A stretch of 64,000 nt of DNA from Parafrigoribacterium_A soli (lineage in GTDB: Bacteria > Actinomycetota > Actinomycetes > Actinomycetales > Microbacteriaceae). The translations under genes were made by a program, and so were the position numbers. This document shows positions 58,130 to 64,000 of this stretch, piece after piece. Every line of letters begins with the position of its first letter. Position 1 is the first letter of the stretch. The DNA lies in NCBI RefSeq assembly GCF_040227235.1, contig NZ_JBELNZ010000001.1, forward strand, positions 558,001-622,000, written 5' to 3'. The notes beneath the pieces were generated by a model, which was given only the letters and a program-made list of their open reading frames with translations, was not told where the DNA came from and did not search any database.

Positions 58130-59769
58130 TGGACGTCAGGGAACGCAACGAGTCCGCCTGGCTGATGACCGCGGACGGTGCCCGCATCGAGCCGCGGCTA
58201 CGCCAGAACATGCGCCACTATCGCGACGATGACGAGGTCGACCTGGTCATCGTCGGCTGCGGCGCGGGAGGCTCGACCCTGCTCCAGCGGATGGCGAGGG
58301 CCGGAGCGCGCGTCGTCGCCCTCGACGCCGGGCCCTTCTGGGACCCCGAGGCGGACTGGGTGAGCGACGAAGCCGGCTCGCACGGCCTCTACTGGACCGA
58401 GCCGCGCGAGATCGGCGGCAACGACCCCGTCCCGCTCGGCTCCAACAATTCCGGCCGCGGCGTCGGCGGCTCGATGATCCACTACGCCGGCTACACGCCC
58501 AGGTTCCACCCGAGCGACTTCCACACCAGAACGGGCGACGGCGTCGGCGCCGACTGGCCAATCGAGTATCCGGACCTCAAGCCGTACTACGAGGCGATCG
58601 AGGGCGAACTGCCGGTGGCCGGCGACCACTGGCCGTGGGGCGACCCGCACGACTATCCGCAGCGCCCGCATCCGGTCTCGGGCAACGGTGAGCTGTTCCA
58701 GCGTGGTGCTCTCGCCGCCGGAATCGGCGCGCAGGTTGGCCCCGTCGCGATCTCGAACGGTCGCTTCGGCAATCGCCCGCACTGCATCTATCGCGGATTC
58801 TGCCTGCAGGGCTGCAAGGTGAATGCGAAAGCCTCTCCGCTCATCACCCATATTCCGGATGCCCTGGCCCACGGCGCGGAGGTGCGGCCCGATTCCATGG
58901 TCACCCGCATCGAGATCGACGAGCGCACGGGTCGAGCGACGGGTGTGCGCTACTGGCGGGACGGGGTGGAGCACGTTCAGCGCGCGGCCATGGTGGCCGT
59001 GGCCGGATACTCGATCGAGACGCCACGACTGCTGCTGAATTCCACCTCTGCCCGCTTCCCCCGCGGCCTCTGCAACGACTTCGACCAGGTCGGCCGCAAC
59101 CTCATGGTTCAGGGTGCGCCGCAGACCGCGGGTCGCTTCGAGAGTGAGGTGCGGATGTGGAAGGGGCCGCCGCCCGAGGTGAGCTCCGAGGAGTTCTACG
59201 AGACGCAACCCGGCAAGCCCTATAAGCGCGGCTTCTCGATCCAGACGGTCTCACCGCTGCCGATCACCTGGGCGGAGCACGTGATGGCCCAGGGCTACTG
59301 GGGTGCGGACCTGCGCAAGTACATGAGCGACTACGTGCACTGGGCCTGCCTCGGTGCGCTGTGCGAGTTCCTACCACAGCCCGACAACCGCGTCGTGCTG
59401 GCGGAGGAGAAGGACCGCCACGGCATGCCGATCGCGCGCTTCGACTACAGCCAGTGCGACAACGATCGCGCCCTCGTGAAGGCCGCGACCTCGGTGATGG
59501 AGGACATCCTGAGGGCCGCCGGTGCCGACGAGGTGATCACGATCAACCGCTACGCGCACCTCGTGGGCGGTGCCCGCATGGCCGCGAGCGAGGAGGAGGG
59601 CGTGGTGGATGCCGACTGCCGCAGCTTCGCGGTGCCGAACCTGCTCATCGTCGACGGAAGCGTGCTGCCCACCCAGGGCAGCGCAAACCCGGCACTGACC
59701 ATCATGGCCGTCGCGGCGCGCGCCGCCGATCGGCTGATCGAAGCATCGAACAAGGGAGTTTTACCGTGA
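58126..59769 (+). CDS. GMC-family oxidoreductase (gluconate-type dehydrogenase large subunit)
   Basis: A 547-residue flavoprotein: FAD motif VDLVIVGCGAGGSTLLQRMARAGARVV near residue 40, GRGVGGSMIHYAGYTPRF, FCLQGCKVNAKASPL, and the C-terminal HLVGGARMA and QGSANPALTIMAVAARAAD. Together with subunit 3 it probably oxidises a sugar or aldonate. ATG 58126 or 58129 may be used. It overlaps the next gene GTG by 4 bp. Confidence 0.92.
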   Translation: MMDVRERNESAWLMTADGARIEPRLRQNMRHYRDDDEVDLVIVGCGAGGSTLLQRMARAGARVVALDAGPFWDPEADWVSDEAGSHGLYWTEPREIGGNDPVPLGSNNSGRGVGGSMIHYAGYTPRFHPSDFHTRTGDGVGADWPIEYPDLKPYYEAIEGELPVAGDHWPWGDPHDYPQRPHPVSGNGELFQRGALAAGIGAQVGPVAISNGRFGNRPHCIYRGFCLQGCKVNAKASPLITHIPDALAHGAEVRPDSMVTRIEIDERTGRATGVRYWRDGVEHVQRAAMVAVAGYSIETPRLLLNSTSARFPRGLCNDFDQVGRNLMVQGAPQTAGRFESEVRMWKGPPPEVSSEEFYETQPGKPYKRGFSIQTVSPLPITWAEHVMAQGYWGADLRKYMSDYVHWACLGALCEFLPQPDNRVVLAEEKDRHGMPIARFDYSQCDNDRALVKAATSVMEDILRAAGADEVITINRYAHLVGGARMAASEEEGVVDADCRSFAVPNLLIVDGSVLPTQGSANPALTIMAVAARAADRLIEASNKGVLP

Positions 59770-61601
59770 CGAACGTCAGCGATTTTGTCATCCAGCGGAT
59801 CAGGGAGTGGGGCGTGAGCCGCGTCTTCGGCTTCCCCGGCGACGGCATCGGAGAGTTCGACGGAGCCCTCGGGCGAGCGGAGCGCGAGGGCGAGGGGCTC
59901 GACTACATCCGGCCGACCCATGAGGAGATCTGTGCGCTCATGGCCACCGCGCACGCGAAGTTCACCGGCGAGGTCGGAGTCTGCATGGCCACCTCGAGCC
60001 CGGGTGCCTTCCACCTGATCAACGGGCTGTATGACGCAAAGATGGACAACCAACCCGTCGTCGCCATCGTCGGCCAGCAGGGACTCAACGCATTCGGCAC
60101 CTCCAACCAACAGGAAAGCAACCTGGAACGCGCGCTCTCGGATGTCGCGGTCTACGTGCAGACGGTCGTCTCGCCGGAGCAGGCGCAGGCGGTCGTCGAC
60201 ACCGCGTTCCGTATGGCGCGGGTCGAACTCGGGCCCGCGGTCGTCATCCTGCCGCACGACGTGCAGGGCATGGAGTTCGTGCCGCCCACCCCCGAGAACT
60301 GGGTGTCACGATCGAGCGCCGTGGCCCCGTCGATCAGGATCACGCCGCCAGATGACGACATCCGGGCCGCCGCGGCGATCATCAACGCGGGCTCCAAGGT
60401 CACATTCCTGGTCGGGCATGGGTCGAACGGCGCAACCGAGGAGGTGCTGCGCGCGGCCGAGCTTGCCGGTGCGGGCATCATCACGACGCTGCGGGCGAAG
60501 CAGGTCGTTCCGGCGGATGTGCCATACCACTCGCAGCAGGTCGGCCTCCTCGGCAGCCTTCCGAGCGTTCACCAGATGAGCGGATGCGACACCCTCGTTA
60601 TGCTCGGAACGAACTACCCCTACGGTCAGTTCCTGCCCGCGACGGGCCAGGCTCGCGCCATCCAGGTGGACCTCAAGCCCGCCCAGATGGGGCTGCGCTA
60701 CCCGACCGAGCTGAACCTGTGGGGCGACGTGAAGCACACGCTCGCCGCGCTCACCCCGCTGCTCGAGCAGAAGTCCGATCTCGCCTGGCAGCAGGAGGTC
60801 GCGGACGGGATGGTCGAGTGGCGCAGCGAGATGGAAGCCCAGGCGATGGCGAGCTACGACGACGGCGTGAACCCGCGCAGGGTCTACTTCGAGCTCAATA
60901 AGCGACTGCCGCCGCGCGCTATCGTCACCGCGGATGCCGGCTCAACCGCCGACTGGTACGGCCACCACATCCTGCTGCGCGAGGGCATGCTGGGCGACCT
61001 CTCCGGCAGGCTAGCCACCATGCTCGCGGCGATGCCGTATGCCACCGCGGCGAAGTTCGCCTATCCGGAGCGCTGCGTGGTGTGCACGATCGGCGACGGC
61101 GCCTTTCAGATGCTCGGCATGAACGAGCTCATCACGATCAAGAAGTACCTCGACAAGTGGGGCGACAATCCGCAGTTCATCATCATGGTGCTGCACAACG
61201 ACGACCTCACCCAGGTGTCGTGGGAGATGCGCACGGAGGATGCGAATCCACTGTGGTCGACCTCTCAGAACGTCGAGTCTGTGGACTACGCGGGGTGGGC
61301 CGAACTGCTCGGCTTCACGGGCATCCGAGTGACGACGGATGACGAGGTTGCGCCCGCCTGGGACGCCGCGTTCGCCAACCGTGGCGTCACCCTCATCGAC
61401 GCGCACACGAGCAAGAACGTGCCGCCGCTGCCGCCGCACATCGCCCTCGAGTACGCGAAGAACACCGGGCTGGCGCTGCTGAAGGGCGACCCCGAGGGAC
61501 TTGCCGTGATCAAGGACACCGCAAAGTCGCTGTTCGTGGAGGGCGTGGAACGCGTGCGGGGCACGCTCGGGATCGGCCAGGAGGACGAGCCCGCCAAATA
61601 G
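59766..61601 (+). CDS. Thiamine-diphosphate-dependent enzyme (acetolactate synthase/pyruvate oxidase-like)
   Basis: A 611-residue ThDP enzyme with the three-domain layout. Catalytic Glu in RPTHEEICALMATAHAKFTGEVG, central FAD/cofactor-like domain around 190-320, and the ThDP motif GDGAFQMLGMNELITIKKYL with HNDD near residue 475. Closest look is to the YdaP/pyruvate-oxidase-like group annotated 'thiamine pyrophosphate-requiring protein'. In this operon it may act on a keto-acid formed from sugar acids. GTG overlaps the GMC stop. Confidence 0.9.
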   Translation: MTNVSDFVIQRIREWGVSRVFGFPGDGIGEFDGALGRAEREGEGLDYIRPTHEEICALMATAHAKFTGEVGVCMATSSPGAFHLINGLYDAKMDNQPVVAIVGQQGLNAFGTSNQQESNLERALSDVAVYVQTVVSPEQAQAVVDTAFRMARVELGPAVVILPHDVQGMEFVPPTPENWVSRSSAVAPSIRITPPDDDIRAAAAIINAGSKVTFLVGHGSNGATEEVLRAAELAGAGIITTLRAKQVVPADVPYHSQQVGLLGSLPSVHQMSGCDTLVMLGTNYPYGQFLPATGQARAIQVDLKPAQMGLRYPTELNLWGDVKHTLAALTPLLEQKSDLAWQQEVADGMVEWRSEMEAQAMASYDDGVNPRRVYFELNKRLPPRAIVTADAGSTADWYGHHILLREGMLGDLSGRLATMLAAMPYATAAKFAYPERCVVCTIGDGAFQMLGMNELITIKKYLDKWGDNPQFIIMVLHNDDLTQVSWEMRTEDANPLWSTSQNVESVDYAGWAELLGFTGIRVTTDDEVAPAWDAAFANRGVTLIDAHTSKNVPPLPPHIALEYAKNTGLALLKGDPEGLAVIKDTAKSLFVEGVERVRGTLGIGQEDEPAK

Positions 61602-61615
61602 AGAAGGAGCAGATC

Positions 61616-63001
61616 ATGAGCAACTTCATCAGCGGCATGCGTGCCAGCGGCAACGGCATGCTGCTGCGCATCTCCATCATCGCTGCCATCGGCGGCCTAC
61701 TGTTCGGCTTCGATACGGGGGTGATCTCCGGCGCCCTGCTCTATCTGAAGAAAGACCTGCACGCGAACGATGTCGCGCAGGAGTGGATCGTCTCGGTGCT
61801 TCTGCTCGGCGCTATCGTCGGCGCGATTGCCTCCGGGTATCTAGCCGACCGCATGAGCCGCAAGTGGACCAAGGTGATGTCCGGCTGCATCTACGTGATC
61901 GGTGCCCTAGGCTGCGCCTTCGCCGTTTCGATCCCGATGCTCATCTTCTTCCGCTTCCTGCTCGGACTCTCCGTGGGCACGGCATCCTTCGTCGCTCCCC
62001 TCTATATCTCCGAGGTCTCTCCCCCGCGAGTGCGCGGCGGCCTCGTCTCGTTCAATCAGCTCGCGATCACTTCCGGCATCCTGCTCGCCTACCTCGTGAA
62101 CTTCGCGTTCTCGTCGGTGCCTGACGGCTGGCGGTGGATGCTGGGGGTCGGTGCCATTCCCGGTGCGGCGCTCGCGGTCGGGATGCTCATGGTGCCGCAC
62201 ACGCCCCGCTGGCTGCTGGAGCACGGCCGGGAGGACGAGGCGCGCACGGTGCTGCAGAAACTGCGCGGCAGCGATCCGGACGCCGACATCGAGCAGGAGA
62301 TAGAGGAGGTGCGCGATGCGCAGCGCAAGGAGAGCTCGACGACCGTTCGCGACCTGCTGAAGCCGAACATCCGCCCGCTCATCTGGGTCGGCGCGGGGCT
62401 CGCGATCTTCCAGCAGTTCGTGGGCATCAACACGGTCATCTACTACGCGCCGACGATCCTGTCGAAGACCGGGCTCACCAACAGCGCCTCGATCACCCAG
62501 ACGGTGTTTGTCGGGGTCACGAACGTCGTGTTCACGATCATCGCGGTGCTGCTGCTTGATCGCATCGGGCGTCGCCGCCTGCTGCTCATCGGCACCGTGG
62601 GCCTCACCGTGGCGATCATCTTCCTGGGCGTCTTCTTCGCCTCGCCGTGGTTGCAGCAGAACGCGAGCTACCTCGCCCTTGTCGCTCTGATCGTCTACAT
62701 CGCCTCGTTCGCGGTGGGGCTCGGGCCGGTGTTCTGGCTGATGATCGCGGAGATCTACCCCATGGGCATCCGCAGCAAGGCGATGTCGCTCGCCACCGTG
62801 CTGAACTGGGCGGCGAACTTCCTCGTCGCCGGCACCTTCCTCACGCTGATTTCGCTGGTCACACGGCAGGGTGCGTTCTTCATCTTCGGCTTCCTCGGAA
62901 TCCTCGCGATCGCGTTCTTCGCCTGGAAGGTGCCGGAGACGAGGGACAAGTCACTCGAGCAACTGCAGGACGACCTGCTCGGCGGCAAGCAGCATGACTG
63001 A
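61616..63001 (+). CDS. Sugar porter MFS transporter
   Basis: A 461-residue sugar:H+ symporter with 12 transmembrane helices. Family motifs: GGLLFGFDTGVISGALLYL, DRMSRKWTKV, PLYISEVSPPRVRGGLVSFNQLAITSGI, QQFVGINTVIYYAPTI, DRIGRRRLLLIG and PVFWLMIAEIYPMGIRSKAMS, PETRDKSLEQL at the end. GAAGGAG precedes the ATG. It sits between the ThDP enzyme and the enolase-superfamily gene, so it probably imports their substrate. Confidence 0.95.
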   Translation: MSNFISGMRASGNGMLLRISIIAAIGGLLFGFDTGVISGALLYLKKDLHANDVAQEWIVSVLLLGAIVGAIASGYLADRMSRKWTKVMSGCIYVIGALGCAFAVSIPMLIFFRFLLGLSVGTASFVAPLYISEVSPPRVRGGLVSFNQLAITSGILLAYLVNFAFSSVPDGWRWMLGVGAIPGAALAVGMLMVPHTPRWLLEHGREDEARTVLQKLRGSDPDADIEQEIEEVRDAQRKESSTTVRDLLKPNIRPLIWVGAGLAIFQQFVGINTVIYYAPTILSKTGLTNSASITQTVFVGVTNVVFTIIAVLLLDRIGRRRLLLIGTVGLTVAIIFLGVFFASPWLQQNASYLALVALIVYIASFAVGLGPVFWLMIAEIYPMGIRSKAMSLATVLNWAANFLVAGTFLTLISLVTRQGAFFIFGFLGILAIAFFAWKVPETRDKSLEQLQDDLLGGKQHD

Positions 63002-64000
63002 GCGGCCGACGGATGCCGCGGTCGACTCCGTCGAGGCACGCGTCTACACGGTGCCCACGGATGAGCCGGAGGCCGACGGAACTGTGCAGTGGAACTCCAC
63101 CACGATGGTGCTCGTGCAGGCCAGGAGCGGCAGCACGGTGGGCACCGGCTGGACCTACGGCGCAGCGGAGTGCGGTCCGGTCGTCACCTCGACGCTCGCG
63201 CCGCTCGTCGTCGGCCGCAGCGCACTGGATGTCGGTGCCCGATTCGACGAGATGGTGAAGGCCGTGCGCAACAGCGGTCGGCAGGGCGCGATCGGCTATG
63301 CGATCTCTGCCGTGGACATCGCGCTGTGGGACCTCAAGGCGCGCCTCCTCGGCCTCCCGCTGCACCGCCTGCTCGGCGCGGTGCGCGAGGCCGTTCCGAT
63401 CTACGGCAGCGGCGGCTTCACCACCTACTCGAAGCAACGCCTGGCCGAGCAACTCGGCGGCTGGCGCGAGCAGGGCATCCCGAGGGTGAAGATCAAGATC
63501 GGCGAGTCCTGGGGCACCAAGCCCGACCGCGACCTCGCGCGGATGCGGCAGGCACGCTCCGTGATCGGCGACGAGGCGGAGCTGTTCGCGGACGCGAACG
63601 GCGGCTATAGCCGGGGCCAGGCCATCCGCATCGCGCACGCCGCGGAAGACGTGGCACTGCACTGGTTCGAGGAACCGGTCTCGTCCGACGATCTCGACGG
63701 GTTGCGCGAGGTGCGCAACGCCGTCGCTGCCGACGTGGCGGCGGGCGAGTACGGCTTCGACCTCACCTACTTTCGCCGCATGTGCCAGGCGCAGTCCGTG
63801 GACTGCCTGCAGGTGGACGCGAGCCGCTGCGGCGGCATCACCGAGTGGCTGCGCGCCGCGGCCGTCGCCGCAAGCTTCGGCCTCGAGGTCTCCGGGCACT
63901 GCGGCCCGCACCTGCACGCCCACGTTGCTGCGGCGACTCCCAACCTGCGGCACCTCGAGTGGTTTCACGACCACGTGCGCATCGAGACGATGTTCTTCGA
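62994..64000 (+). CDS. Enolase-superfamily sugar acid dehydratase (3' end outside window)
   Basis: The frame is open from ATG 62994 to the window edge, giving 335 visible residues. The start overlaps the porter stop by 8 bp. Motifs of the mandelate-racemase group: KIKIG (Lys base), LFADANGGY (metal Asp), WFEEP (metal Glu), AAGEYG (metal Glu) and SGHCGPHLHAHVA (His base). This set fits acid-sugar dehydratases such as those of galactarate or gluconate. The specific substrate cannot be assigned; the C-terminal end is cut off. Confidence 0.9.
   Translation, partial: MTERPTDAAVDSVEARVYTVPTDEPEADGTVQWNSTTMVLVQARSGSTVGTGWTYGAAECGPVVTSTLAPLVVGRSALDVGARFDEMVKAVRNSGRQGAIGYAISAVDIALWDLKARLLGLPLHRLLGAVREAVPIYGSGGFTTYSKQRLAEQLGGWREQGIPRVKIKIGESWGTKPDRDLARMRQARSVIGDEAELFADANGGYSRGQAIRIAHAAEDVALHWFEEPVSSDDLDGLREVRNAVAADVAAGEYGFDLTYFRRMCQAQSVDCLQVDASRCGGITEWLRAAAVAASFGLEVSGHCGPHLHAHVAAATPNLRHLEWFHDHVRIETMFF

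Overview
The window is a high-GC, gene-dense chromosome segment of an actinobacterium, most likely a member of the Microbacteriaceae. The signs are GTG starts, frequent 4-bp ATGA/GTGA gene overlaps, TAnnnT -10 boxes placed 6-7 nt before the start codon (leaderless mRNAs), F420-type oxidoreductases, and a large helicase-like protein with a REase-like C-terminus of the type known from Microbacterium. No rRNA, CRISPR array, integrase or transposase was seen. One tRNA gene (Ala, CGC) is present.

Layout. 1-1263: 5' part of a class I ribonucleotide reductase alpha gene and its control region, which has two NrdR-like boxes and three DnaA-box-like 9-mers. 1264-13937: mixed housekeeping and accessory genes: MFS transporters, a MarR/DHA2 efflux operon with a clear operator, an alditol-oxidase-like enzyme, small unknown proteins, a hemerythrin, LtrA, an ArsR/SRPBCC pair and an Lrp/DapA-like pair. 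13946-24474: a branched-chain-type ABC transporter (livKGFHM order) next to a five-gene CoA-dependent catabolic operon (MaoC hydratase, SDR, CoA ligase, amidohydrolase, acyl-CoA dehydrogenase) with a divergent MarR regulator. This gene content matches phenylpropanoid/hydroxycinnamate side-chain degradation systems of the Cou/Phd type. The same palindromic operator lies upstream of both operons, linking import to catabolism.

24767-30442: a fused gluconate-dehydrogenase-3/GMC oxidoreductase, a multicopper oxidase, and an ArsR-SulP unit. 30632-38299: tRNA-Ala, small membrane proteins flanked by 55-bp palindromic repeats, an F420-type LLM oxidoreductase, a frameshifted GNAT gene, galU, 5-formyl-THF cyclo-ligase, an FmdB-like zinc ribbon protein and mscL. 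38330-43706: the 1252-residue helicase-like protein, in which the Walker A lysine and Walker B glutamate are both replaced by glycine, and a membrane-anchored coiled-coil protein.

43728-50090: a TetR-controlled SnoaL/NmrA pair, an AlaX-like hydrolase, a deazaflavin-dependent oxidoreductase, and an operon of heme-oxygenase-like iron protein, glycosyltransferase and CDGSH protein. An identical 17-bp promoter-region motif precedes that operon and the neighbouring small unknown gene, whose product is a paralogue of the one at 8279. 50097-56802: a heterodimeric ABC exporter, an aldo/keto reductase with a divergent XRE regulator, and a glucose-dehydrogenase-like SDR. 57018-64000: a six-gene sugar/sugar-acid operon (membrane protein, gluconate-2-DH subunit 3, GMC dehydrogenase, ThDP enzyme, sugar porter, enolase-superfamily dehydratase) that runs off the window.
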